DNA of 64,000 nt from contig NZ_FRAP01000006.1 of NCBI RefSeq assembly GCF_900142365.1, positions 1-64,000 on the forward strand, written 5' to 3'. Shown here piece by piece: positions 8,142-16,669 of the stretch (its first letter is position 1; each line of letters begins with the position of its first letter). This DNA comes from Pseudonocardia thermophila. GTDB lineage: Bacteria > Actinomycetota > Actinomycetes > Mycobacteriales > Pseudonocardiaceae. The notes under the pieces are model-generated. The model saw only the letters and a list, made by a program, of their open reading frames with translations, made no database searches and was not told the origin of the DNA. Both the position numbers and the translations under genes were made by a program.

Positions 8142-10018
8142 GCCGCGTCGTCCCCCGCGACCGTCGTCGCGACCACCCCGATGTCGGTCACGGTGTCCGG
8201 CACGGGATCGACGACCAGCTCCACCTCACTCGGACTCTCCACGACGCAGGTGTCCCCCGGCCGCTCGCCGCTCGGGGTCACCCAGTACCGGACCGTCGGC
8301 CGAGGCGCTCCGGCGGGCGCCTCCTCCTCCCGGCCCTCCCAAGTCGCGACGGCGAGGCGGGCGTCGAGTCGAACCGGCCCCGGGCCGCTGATCGCATAGC
8401 GCTGCACCACGACGACCGCCCCGTCCCTGTCCTCGACCCGCGGCTCGCCCTGCGGAGCCACCCGGACCCGCTCCCGCGGATGCGGCGACGGTCGAGCCGC
8501 TCGGCCTCCGCCTCCGTATCCGCCTCCCCCGAAGCCGCCGCCTCCGCGCCCACCCCCGGCCGAGCCGGCCTCCGAGTCCCCGGGCTCCGCGAACGCCGCC
8601 GCCACGAGGCCGCCGAGGAAGTTGCTCGCCGCCCCCAGCGGGACACCGCTCGACGTGGCGACCGTCGACGAGGCCGCGGCTCGGAAGCCGGCCAGCTGTT
8701 CGCGCAGCCTCGTGAACGTGACGCGGACGAACGTCCTGGCGTGACCGGTGAGCTGCTCGTGCACCCAGTGGTCGTGCGTGGGCGGCTCCGCTGCGGCGTA
8801 GACGTCGTCGAGTTCGTCGTCGGCCCGGAACACCCCGGCGTAGGCCTTGTGCGCCGACTCCGGTTCGGGTCCCTCGTGGTAGCGGACCACCAGTTCCGGG
8901 GATCGCATCAGGCAGACGTGGTGCGGATCGCCCGCGACCCCGGCGTACTCCGCGGCCCGGGTGACCGCATCGGCGGTCATCGGGACCACCACGGCCCGTT
9001 CGAGCGCGAACCGGCCGAGGACCTTGCGCGGGTTCCCGCACTCCAGCGTGATCGCCTCGTCGGTACGGAGGCGGCGGTACGCCGTGACGAACATGCGGAG
9101 CGGGTAGGTCGTGGCCGGATCGGGCACCTCGTAGGTCCGACCACCGGCGACGACCTCCGGCACCAGCCGCTGGTCGCCCCGCTCCGGAAGCATGATCGGC
9201 CACAGCTGCCACGCGATGGTGTCGGCCAGGTGCCTCGCCGCTTCGTCGACGTCCTCGAACTCGTCGAGATCGGGATCGAGCACCGTCAGCGTCGTCCCCG
9301 ATTCGTGGGCGGCGAAGGGGCGCAGCCCGAGCATGCGCGCGACGGTGTCGGCCTCGGCGCCGACCAGCGGCTCGACGTGGTCGCCCTGGACGTCGCCCCA
9401 CCAGTGCCTGCCGGTGTAGGGCCGGGCCTCCGGGTCCCCGGGCTGCCGTCCGTCGTAGGACTCCCCGAGCGCGATCCCGATGAGCCGGGAGGTCAGCCCC
9501 TGATCGGGAACCTCGGTACGCGTGTACACGAGGATCGTGCCGACCCGCGAGAGCCGGTAGAGAACGGCCTTGCCGTAGCCGTAGGTGCCACCGCCCTGGA
9601 ACGTGTCGCGCTTCTCGCCGACGTTCAGCACGAACGAGACCCAGTCCCGGCGGTCCACGGCGAGCTCGTCGGCCCGGGTCGGTCCGCCGAGCCCCTTGGT
9701 GCCCCGGTCCACGACCGAGAGCAGCCGCAGGTTCGGGGTCCGCACCACCTTGCCGACGTGGAGATGGGGCTGAGTCTGCGCGGGTGGGGTCAGCAGCCGT
9801 TCCCACGCCGGCCGGTGCGACGGCGCGACGGTCGTCAGTTCGAGGCGGTAGGTCGTGGGGATCCCGGGCAGCCGCGCGTCCCACGAGTTCTGCGCGGTCT
9901 CCCGTACGAACACCGTCAGCGGATCGACCGGTGGGCGTCCGAGCTGGTTGCGGATGCCCTCCGAGGTGATCGTCCCGGTCGGCGGGAAGGGCTGCGACCA
10001 CCACCGCGGCGTCGTCAT
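8138..10018 (-). CDS. MORC/MutL-type GHKL ATPase
   Basis: A 626-residue protein starting MTTPRWWSQPFPPTGTITSE at ATG 10018. The Bergerat ATP fold is visible: N-box VFVRETAQNSWDA (residues 37-48; Glu40 and Asn44 for water activation and Mg), G1 box SVVDRGTKGLGG (101-112), and the GxxGxG lid QGGGTYGYGKAVLYR (141-155). This arrangement fits the MutL/MORC-like group described by Iyer, Abhiman and Aravind (2008) in restriction-modification loci. A second alpha/beta region follows (about 200-450). A very Gly-rich linker near 535 leads to a beta-rich C-terminal domain. It overlaps both neighbours by 4 bases. Likely role: ATP-gated clamp or motor of the restriction complex (inference). Confidence 0.85.
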   Translation of the reverse strand: MTTPRWWSQPFPPTGTITSEGIRNQLGRPPVDPLTVFVRETAQNSWDARLPGIPTTYRLELTTVAPSHRPAWERLLTPPAQTQPHLHVGKVVRTPNLRLLSVVDRGTKGLGGPTRADELAVDRRDWVSFVLNVGEKRDTFQGGGTYGYGKAVLYRLSRVGTILVYTRTEVPDQGLTSRLIGIALGESYDGRQPGDPEARPYTGRHWWGDVQGDHVEPLVGAEADTVARMLGLRPFAAHESGTTLTVLDPDLDEFEDVDEAARHLADTIAWQLWPIMLPERGDQRLVPEVVAGGRTYEVPDPATTYPLRMFVTAYRRLRTDEAITLECGNPRKVLGRFALERAVVVPMTADAVTRAAEYAGVAGDPHHVCLMRSPELVVRYHEGPEPESAHKAYAGVFRADDELDDVYAAAEPPTHDHWVHEQLTGHARTFVRVTFTRLREQLAGFRAAASSTVATSSGVPLGAASNFLGGLVAAAFAEPGDSEAGSAGGGRGGGGFGGGGYGGGGRAARPSPHPRERVRVAPQGEPRVEDRDGAVVVVQRYAISGPGPVRLDARLAVATWEGREEEAPAGAPRPTVRYWVTPSGERPGDTCVVESPSEVELVVDPVPDTVTDIGVVATTVAGDDAA

Positions 10019-11010
10019 CTCCGCTCCATGAACTCGGCGAGCGCGGTCTCGTCGAGCCGGCACGCAGCGGCGGCCTCGCTGTCCAGGTCGATCACGTAGT
10101 CGACCTCCGTCACCCCCGGGGGGACGGCTCCCCCCGCGAAGCTGGCGCGGACGATCCGCGGGAAGCCCGGGCCGACCTCGTAGGCGGAGTGCTCCAGGAC
10201 CTCGAAGCGGCGGCGTGCGTAGATCTCCCGCTCCCGCACCTGGTAGCCGTAGTCGAGGAGCAGCTTTCGGAACCTCGGCGGATCGTCCGTCATGTCGTGG
10301 ATCTCGTCGACGAGTTCGGGCACCGAGACTCCGGCGTCGGTGCCGAGCCGGAACCATCTGAGCACGAGCCTGCCGGGCGTCACCAGGTCGAGCTGTTCGC
10401 TGCCGTTGATCCGCGCCTTCCGGCCCTCGGCGGCCACGCTCGTCTTGACCTCGATCGCGTCGACACCGCGGTGGAAGTCCTGCGCGGTCCGCTCCGGACC
10501 GGTCCAGTGGGCGACGGCGCCGGGGTCGTGGCGGAGCAGTTCGCGCAACACCCACAGCTCGCCGAACAGGCCCGCGAGGGCGGACGGCGACAGCGCCTCA
10601 CGCGCACCTGCGAGCAGGGCCTTCCAGTCGGCCAGCACCTTCTTCAGCGCGGCGACGGCCCGGTCCGGCATCGCCGCGACCCGGTCGACCACCTCGACGC
10701 ACAGCGCGGTGAACAGGTCCTCCTGGGCGGGGTCGACCAGCTCCAGGCACGCGTACGTCCGGTAGCTGTCCTCGTCCTCCAGCGCCCTCCTGCGCAGCAC
10801 GACGGCCCGCCCGTCGAGCTCCTCCACCAGCGTCTGCTTGGCGAGGATCGGAACGAGCAACGCCCGGCGATCGGAGCGGTCGACCGCCGCGAGCAGCGGA
10901 CCGCGAGCGCACTCGACGGCCACCTCCGTGGTGCGGAACGCCGTCGTCGCAGGTTGGGCGGCCACCGCGGCCCAGAGGCTCTGGAGCAGGCTGCCGTCGA
11001 CGGTCGTCAT
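10015..11010 (-). CDS. PD-(D/E)XK motif protein (DUF4420-like), probable restriction nuclease
   Basis: 331 residues beginning MTTVDGSLLQSLWAAVAAQP at ATG 11010, overlapping the Z1 stop by 4 bases. The nuclease signature is GLFGELWVLRELL (Glu151) followed by FHRGVDAIEVKTS with Asp184, Glu187 and Lys189, which is a complete D-x2-E-x-K core. The rest is a mixed alpha/beta protein: an N-terminal helical part and a C-terminal beta part including VREREIYARRRFEVLEHSAY. Families of this type (PF14390-like, from memory) occur beside Z1 helicases. It is the most likely DNA-cutting subunit of the island. A complete catalytic core argues that the system is not simply decayed. Confidence 0.85.
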   Translation of the reverse strand: MTTVDGSLLQSLWAAVAAQPATTAFRTTEVAVECARGPLLAAVDRSDRRALLVPILAKQTLVEELDGRAVVLRRRALEDEDSYRTYACLELVDPAQEDLFTALCVEVVDRVAAMPDRAVAALKKVLADWKALLAGAREALSPSALAGLFGELWVLRELLRHDPGAVAHWTGPERTAQDFHRGVDAIEVKTSVAAEGRKARINGSEQLDLVTPGRLVLRWFRLGTDAGVSVPELVDEIHDMTDDPPRFRKLLLDYGYQVREREIYARRRFEVLEHSAYEVGPGFPRIVRASFAGGAVPPGVTEVDYVIDLDSEAAAACRLDETALAEFMERR

Positions 11011-13607
11011 GCCACCTCGTCGTCCTGCTCCAGGACGGAGTAGTCCTCGACCTCGACCTCGACGTTGGACAGGTCGGCGCTCCAGTACTCGACGTCGGAG
11101 TCCTTGCTCCCCTGCCGGGGGTTCGGGAAGAGGATGGACACGCCGATCACGACGTCGTCCGTCGGGGCGTCGAGAGGACGACGGCCCAGCTTGTCCCCGG
11201 TGTCGGACTCGGGTTCGATCGGATAGACGAGCAGGAGACCCTGATCGGGGCGCTGGTCCTGGCGCAGTTTCAGGATGTCGTCGCGCTTGACCGGGAGCGG
11301 ACCGTCGAGCCGGAGATCGATGGCCTCGTCGCGGCGGCTGCTCAAGGTCTTGATGTCCGCGACGGGGCCGAGCGGTTCGTCCTTCTGGCCGAGTCGGGCA
11401 CGTTTGACCATCCGAACGGCGACCCCGGACCCGAGATCGCACACCTCGGTCTCGTTCCGGCCATTGCCGATCACGGCCACGCTCCAGCGCTGGAGAGCCC
11501 CGGCCTTCACCCGTTTCGTGATGTAGCCGATGAGGCGGTCCCGGTCACCGTCGGACGAGTCCTCGTGGAATTCGTAGCCGCTGAGGAAGTCCACCACGTC
11601 GGTGTAGGGGACGTCGGTGAACAGCGCGGTCTGCTCCCGCGGCGTAGCCCGTTCGCCGTCCCTCGCCGCGGCCGCCACCAACGCGCGCGCTGCAGCGGCG
11701 TTCCGTTCCAGACGGTCCCGGCCGGCCTCCGAGACGTCGAAGAACCGCGACTCGACCAGCTGTCCGCCGTACGCCGCGTGCGCCAGCACCGCGCTGGTCA
11801 TCTTGGCCTTCGAGGTGATGCTCATCTTCGGGTGGGAACGCAGCCGCACTGCGAAGGTCAGCGGTGTCTCGTTCGAGGTCATGTAGCGGTTGATGTCCAG
11901 CCGCATCTCCGCCTCGACCGTGGCCAGGTGCTTGAACCAGTCCGTCAGTTCGTCGGTCATCCAGATCCGCGGGAGATCCCCGTACCGGTTCCGGTACCCG
12001 AACCAGCGCCCCATCTGCAGCAACGTGTCGTAGGCGGAGACGGCGCGGACGAACAGGCTCGACACCAGGCCCTCGAGCGTCAGGCCCCGGGAGAGGGTGT
12101 TCCCACCGACCGCGATCGCGGTGACCGGCCCCGCGTCGTAGTTCAGGCGGTCGGAGCTGCGGTAGTTGTCGATGACCACCCGGGTGTCCCGGACGACCCC
12201 GCGCAGCTCGCCGAGGAGGTCGTCGAACGGCACCTTCTTCTCGCCGAAGTCCTCCGCGCGTACCCGCGCGGTCTCCTCGTCCCAGGTCGCCCGCAACCGA
12301 TCGAGCAGAGCGGTGTCGCCGTCGTCGAGCTTGCGGAGCGTGAGCGAGCGAAGGCCCAGCAGTGGCTCCTTGAACGCTTCGTGCACGAACGTCTCGGTGG
12401 TCGTGTGCACGAGCATCGTGGAGTGCGGGTTACCGCCGCCGCGGACCCGCCGCGCCGCGGTCGCGAGCCAGAACCACTCGACCGCCGCACGCAGCGCCGG
12501 GGTGAGCGCGGGCCGGAAGTGGGCGGCCTCCTTCTTGTTCGCGGGCTTGAGCTCCTTCTCCTCCGCATCGGGAACCCGCCGGATCATGTCCCAGCCGCCC
12601 GGGAGATCCTCCGGGTCCTCGCCGTCGAGCAGGTTGCGCCCGAACAACACCTCGGTGCCGTGGTAGCCCTCGGGCTGGGGCAGGTTGACGATGAAGTCGC
12701 GGGGATAGAAGTCCTCGTCGACCGACGGGTCGATGAGGAGGTTCGCGAACGGAGTCGCGGTGTAGCCGACGTACGCGACCTGGGGAAACCTGTTCAGAAG
12801 CTCGTTGAGCAACGGGTTGATCTTCGCCGTGGCGACCGTGGACTGGTCGGCCTCGTCGTCGATGATCAACGTGGGGCACTTGTCGAGGAACTCGCCGGCC
12901 GAGCCGAGCCACTTGCTCAGCTTGCGCAGCACGACCGCGTTCTTCTTGACGACCAACAACAGGTGCTGCCCCTTGGACGCGAAGAACGCCTTCGGGTTCG
13001 GCGGCGGGACGAAGTCCTGCTTCTCGCTCGTGACCTGGTGCCACAGGCCCGGGTTGGCGTCGACGAGATCCGTGACCAAGCGCTTCTGGGTCTGCGTCCG
13101 AAGCGAGTTGTGGATGCCGGACAGGACGATGAACAGCTTGTAGCCGCGGTCGGCCGCCTTGGCCATCACCGCGGTGAAGTTCGTGGTCTTCCCGGACTGC
13201 ACGAACCCGACCACCAGGCCCTTCGTCCGGAACTCCTCCTGCTTCGGGTGGTCGAGCAGGGCGACGATCTTCGTCGACGACTCGTCGACCGAGGCGATGT
13301 TCCTCTCGCCGAAATTCTTCCGGCGCATGGCCTCGACCAGCGCGGGCCAGTTCTTGTCCTTGGCCATGTCCGGGCCCGTGTACCAGGTCTGCCGACCGTG
13401 CAGGTAGACAGAAGGTGGCTCGTCGAGCTCCCGGATGCGGATGCACTCGGCCTCGTGCCTCTCGCGTACCCGGTCGATGACCGCCGCATCGGCCCCGAAC
13501 AGGCGAAGGTTCTTCACCGCGTCGTGTGGAGTCATCGACTCCGTGAACTGGAGGAACACCTTGTACAACTGCTCCACCTGCTCGTCGGAGATCTCGTCGA
13601 CTGCCAC
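11007..13607 (-). CDS. Z1-domain superfamily II helicase/endonuclease-associated protein
   Basis: An 866-residue protein and the first cistron of the defence operon. SF2 motor motifs: Walker A GFVQSGKTTNF (134-144), Walker B LIIDDEADQ (247-255), motif III-like GYTATPFAN (281-289), motif V-like GGNTLSRGLTLEG (501-513) and motif VI QMGRWFGYR (531-539). The Z1 region (about 370-620) lies within the second half. The C-terminal about 200 residues hold strands and charged helices of unknown role. The start is GTG 13607 with GGGGGAG 5 bases upstream. Z1 proteins occur in restriction loci with MORC-like ATPases and C5 methyltransferases; likely role is ATP-driven DNA translocation during foreign DNA recognition (inference from family). 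Confidence 0.9.
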   Translation of the reverse strand: MAVDEISDEQVEQLYKVFLQFTESMTPHDAVKNLRLFGADAAVIDRVRERHEAECIRIRELDEPPSVYLHGRQTWYTGPDMAKDKNWPALVEAMRRKNFGERNIASVDESSTKIVALLDHPKQEEFRTKGLVVGFVQSGKTTNFTAVMAKAADRGYKLFIVLSGIHNSLRTQTQKRLVTDLVDANPGLWHQVTSEKQDFVPPPNPKAFFASKGQHLLLVVKKNAVVLRKLSKWLGSAGEFLDKCPTLIIDDEADQSTVATAKINPLLNELLNRFPQVAYVGYTATPFANLLIDPSVDEDFYPRDFIVNLPQPEGYHGTEVLFGRNLLDGEDPEDLPGGWDMIRRVPDAEEKELKPANKKEAAHFRPALTPALRAAVEWFWLATAARRVRGGGNPHSTMLVHTTTETFVHEAFKEPLLGLRSLTLRKLDDGDTALLDRLRATWDEETARVRAEDFGEKKVPFDDLLGELRGVVRDTRVVIDNYRSSDRLNYDAGPVTAIAVGGNTLSRGLTLEGLVSSLFVRAVSAYDTLLQMGRWFGYRNRYGDLPRIWMTDELTDWFKHLATVEAEMRLDINRYMTSNETPLTFAVRLRSHPKMSITSKAKMTSAVLAHAAYGGQLVESRFFDVSEAGRDRLERNAAAARALVAAAARDGERATPREQTALFTDVPYTDVVDFLSGYEFHEDSSDGDRDRLIGYITKRVKAGALQRWSVAVIGNGRNETEVCDLGSGVAVRMVKRARLGQKDEPLGPVADIKTLSSRRDEAIDLRLDGPLPVKRDDILKLRQDQRPDQGLLLVYPIEPESDTGDKLGRRPLDAPTDDVVIGVSILFPNPRQGSKDSDVEYWSADLSNVEVEVEDYSVLEQDDEVA

Positions 13608-13643
13608 TCGTACTCCCCCAGCACGATCGCGTACCCGTTGCGG

Positions 13644-13649
13644 ACACTA
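13644..13649 (-). promoter_or_regulatory. Candidate -10 of the five-gene defence operon
   Basis: TAGTGT on the minus strand lies 36 bases before GTG 13607, the only cistron of the operon with its own good ribosome site. No convincing -35 hexamer is seen. Confidence 0.35.
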
Positions 13650-14026
13650 GCCAATGCCTCGACGGTGCGTGATCGTGACACTCCGACGAGTGACGACCCA
13701 CGTGCGTCGAACCCGGCTCTCGGCTACGCCCACGCGATCACGTTGTCGGCGTTCGAGATCGTCGCGTTAGCCCCGTTGCGACACCCGTGCGCCGTGGGAG
13801 GCGAACATCACGGCGCACCTTGCCGACGCCTGCCCACGTGCGACCGTTCGACCTACGAACCCTCTCGTGAGTTGCGCCTTTCGGCAGGCGACCGGAGCCG
13901 CAGCGACATCGGTCGTCGCTCGACAGGACGACACCGGTGGCGCACGATGGGCGGCTCGCGCGCCGCCGGTGGTCACGCCGGGAGCGACCGCAGGCTCTCG
14001 TCGGACCGACGTCCCGTAGGAACGAG
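13650..14026. other. Intergenic stretch right of the defence island
   Basis: About 375 bases between the Z1 promoter region and the phosphatase gene stop. I see no gene with coding character, tRNA, direct repeat or integrase remnant; the short open frames are Arg/Ser/Thr-rich shadows. If an insertion boundary exists on this side it is here, but no attachment sequence is recognisable by eye. Confidence 0.4.
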
Positions 14027-15331
14027 TCAGCTCCCCTCACCCAGCACCGTGGTGAGGTGGTCGAGGGCGGAGCGGTAGATGCCGCTGATGGCGACGCGCA
14101 GCTGCTCGTCGGTCTCGGCCGAGCCGGAGGTGAAGTCGGAGGTCCAGACGACCTCGCAGCCCTCGGCGTGCTCGCGCACGCTGATGCGGGAGCGGTACTC
14201 CTTCAGCGGCAGCGGACCGGAGAGGTACTCGTAGACGTAGGTGCGACCGGCGTCGTCGTGCTCGACGATGCGCTCGATGGCCTCGCCACCGCCGTCGGCG
14301 AACGTGGCGTGCCGGACGTCGCCCTCCAGGCGGGAAGCTTCGATGGCAGGGATCCAGGCGGCGATGTTCCCGGTGTCCCCGACCACCCGCCACGCCGCGT
14401 CCGGGTCGGCGGAGTAGGTCCTCGTCTCGGTGATGTTCACTGCTGCTCCTCGTCGAGCGGTGGTGCTGGGCTCCAGGAGGACCTCGGCGAGTGCCTCCAG
14501 GGTCTGCGGGATGACGCCGTTGTCCACGAGGAAGGCACGCGGTCCGCCGTGGATCCGGTCGACGGCGTCGAGGAAGCGCAGGATCGTGCTGGGCTCGACG
14601 CGGAAGGTCTCCGGCGGGTACAGGTCGACGTCGTCGCCGTACGACACCATGCCGCGCAGCCGCTCCATCGAAGCGCTGACGTCCTCGGCGAGCAGGCCGT
14701 ACTCGGCCGCGATCTCGTCGCGCTCCACCCCGACGGCGGCCAGCGCGAGCGCCACCACCACACCCGTGCGGTCCTTCCCGACGGTGCAGTGCACGAGGAC
14801 CGGCGTCGTCCCGGGCTGCGCGATCCGGGCGACCGCGCCGGCGACGGCGTCGGACCCCACCGCCAGGTACCGCAGGTACTGGTCGAGCACGGGATCGTCA
14901 CCCCGCATCGGCGCGACCGCCGACGTCTCCGACACGAGCTGCCCAACGCGGATCGGGTACTGGTGCGCGGGAACCCCGATCAGGTCGAACCCGCCGCGTC
15001 CCTCCTGCTCCATCTCGTGGGGCAGCCGCAGATCGATCGTCGACCGGATCCCGGTGTCGGCCACCAGCCGCCGCGCCTCGGCCTCATCCAGGAACTGCGG
15101 GGTCCCACTGCGGTACAGCCGCCCACGGCGCACCCGCCGACCGTCCCCGGTCCGCAGGCCCGCCACCTCCCGGAAGCCGAGCAGGCCGCGGTAGGTCCCC
15201 GTCACGACGTCGGACCGTACGAGTCGTGGCGCAGGCTGCCCAGTCCACGCAGGGGGACACTCCGCGACCCGTCGCGGGGACCGGTTCGCCGGCCGGCGTT
15301 TCCGGTCCGGCTGCTCGGTGACGCCGATCAC
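14027..15331 (-). CDS. Tyrosine phosphatase-like protein joined in frame to an SRPBCC domain
   Basis: One 434-codon frame. Residues about 45-290 are a PTP-like phosphatase (PF13350 type): GRLYRSGTPQFLDEAEARRL, STIDLRLPHEM, and the P-loop HCTVGKDRTG with catalytic Cys and Arg. Residues about 297-434 are an SRPBCC (polyketide cyclase/START-like) domain: TETRTYSADPDAAWRVVGD through SGIYRSALDHLTTVL. At the junction GAGGAG lies 6 bases before an in-frame GTG (14440), and another frame ends with a TGA overlapping that GTG. The pair may therefore be two coupled genes with a frameshift in the first, rather than a true fusion. GTG 15331 has no clear ribosome site; a start nearer GTYRGLLGF is possible. 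Confidence 0.7.
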   Translation of the reverse strand: MIGVTEQPDRKRRPANRSPRRVAECPPAWTGQPAPRLVRSDVVTGTYRGLLGFREVAGLRTGDGRRVRRGRLYRSGTPQFLDEAEARRLVADTGIRSTIDLRLPHEMEQEGRGGFDLIGVPAHQYPIRVGQLVSETSAVAPMRGDDPVLDQYLRYLAVGSDAVAGAVARIAQPGTTPVLVHCTVGKDRTGVVVALALAAVGVERDEIAAEYGLLAEDVSASMERLRGMVSYGDDVDLYPPETFRVEPSTILRFLDAVDRIHGGPRAFLVDNGVIPQTLEALAEVLLEPSTTARRGAAVNITETRTYSADPDAAWRVVGDTGNIAAWIPAIEASRLEGDVRHATFADGGGEAIERIVEHDDAGRTYVYEYLSGPLPLKEYRSRISVREHAEGCEVVWTSDFTSGSAETDEQLRVAISGIYRSALDHLTTVLGEGS

Positions 15332-15340
15332 CTGCCAGAG

Positions 15341-16650
15341 CTACCCCACCCGCCGCCGCAACGCGGCGGTGCAGCCCGCACTCACCGCGCACCCCAGCGC
15401 CATGTACGCCGCGATGGCCGTCGACGACCCGAACCCCGACAGCAGCGCCGTGGCGAGGAACGGCGCGAACGCACCTCCGACCACGGACCCCACCTGGATG
15501 CCGAGCGAGAGGGCCGAGTACCGCACCCGCGCGGAGAACGCCTCGGAGAACAGCGCTCCTTGCGGCCCGTACATCAGGCTGTGCAGCAGGGACAGGCCGA
15601 CGACCAGGCCGAGGGTGAGCAGCCCGATCGAGCCGGTGTCGACCAGCGCCCAGAAGGCGAACGACCACGCTCCGAGCAGCAGCGCCCCGACGGCGAACAC
15701 GGTGCGTCGCCCGACCAGGTCCGACAGCCAGCCGGCCGCCGGCAGCGCGAACAGCTCGATCGCCGACGCGATCAGAACGGCGGTCAGGACCTCGTGCTTC
15801 GGCAGGCCGAGGATCGCGTCGTTGGTGGCGTAGGCGACGACGAAGGTGATGAAGACGTAGTAGGTGAGGTTGATGGCCAGGTAGCACCCGGCGGCCAGGA
15901 GGATCTGGCGCGGGTGGTCGCGCACCGCATCGACGACGGGCGAGCGGCGCCGCTGCGGGCGCGCGGCAGCGCGGAACTCGACGGTCTCCTCCAGGAGCAG
16001 CTGGATGACGACGGCGAGCGCGATGAGCAGGATGCTCGCGACGAACGGCAGCCGCCAGCCCCAGCTGCGGAACTGCTCCTCCGTGGTCACGGCAGTGACC
16101 AGCAGGACGCGCCGTTCGCCAGCAGGACCCCGCCGGGTGCGCCGGCGGAGGCGAAGCTGCCGTAGAGGCCGCGGCGGCGCGCGGGCGCGTTCTCGGTGGC
16201 CAGGAGGATGACGCCGCCTTGCTGGCCACCCACGGCGATGCCCTGGACGAAGCGCAGCAGGACCAGCAGGATCGGCGCGGCTGCCCCGATGCTCGCGTAG
16301 GTGGGCAGCAGCCCGATCAGCGTGGTGGACACGCCCATCGTGATCAGCGCCAGCACGAGCGTGTTCTTGCGGCCGATGGTGTCCCCGAGGTGACCGAAGA
16401 GCACACCGCCGAACGGGCGGGCGACGAAGGCGACACCGAAGGTCGCGAACGACAGGAGGGTGCCGGTCAACGGGTCCTGCGCCGCGAAGAACAGCTCGGG
16501 GAACACCAGCGCCGCGGCGGTGCCGTAGATGAAGAAGTCGTACCACTCGATGCTCGCGCCCGCCCACGAGGCGAACGCGACGGACGCGATCCGTCTGCGG
16601 GACGGAGCAGCCACCGGGGCGGCCTGGAGGACGGGAGTTGACCGGGACAT
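15341..16650 (-). pseudogene. MHS-family MFS metabolite:proton symporter, broken by one frameshift
   Basis: The N-terminal frame (ATG 16650) encodes MHS features: WAGASIEWYDFFIYGTAAA, FGGVLFGHLGDTIGRKNTLV and FVQGIAVGGQQGGVILLATE, then terminates at 16087 after VLLANGASCWSLP. The downstream frame continues the family exactly from VTAVTTEEQFRSWGWRLPF to the C-terminus (15341), with segments such as YYVFITFVVAYATND and LMYGPQGALFSEAFSARVRY. Restoring one base near 16107 gives GVLLANGAFLLVTAVTTEEQ, so a single deletion (or a sequencing error) explains the break. It sits 19 bases after the SDR gene and was probably the uptake step of the catabolic cluster. Without correction the protein would have about five of twelve helices. 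Confidence 0.85.
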
Positions 16651-16669
16651 CGTTGTCGACCTCGCGGTG

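Noticed and set aside
4834..13607. Possibility that this is BREX or DISARM
   Set aside because: No PglZ, BrxL, BrxC-like or DrmA/B genes are present; Z1 plus GHKL plus PD-(D/E)XK is a different set.
13738..14040. A 100-codon minus-strand frame upstream of the defence operon
   Set aside because: Arg/Ser/Thr-rich with no ribosome site or homology; treated as non-coding.
11565..14078. An 837-codon plus-strand frame
   Set aside because: It is antisense to the Z1 gene, whose helicase motifs are intact; its plus-strand translation is compositionally biased with no motifs.
14230..14440. Small genes inside the SRPBCC region in other frames
   Set aside because: These frames are Arg-rich shadows of the SRPBCC domain.
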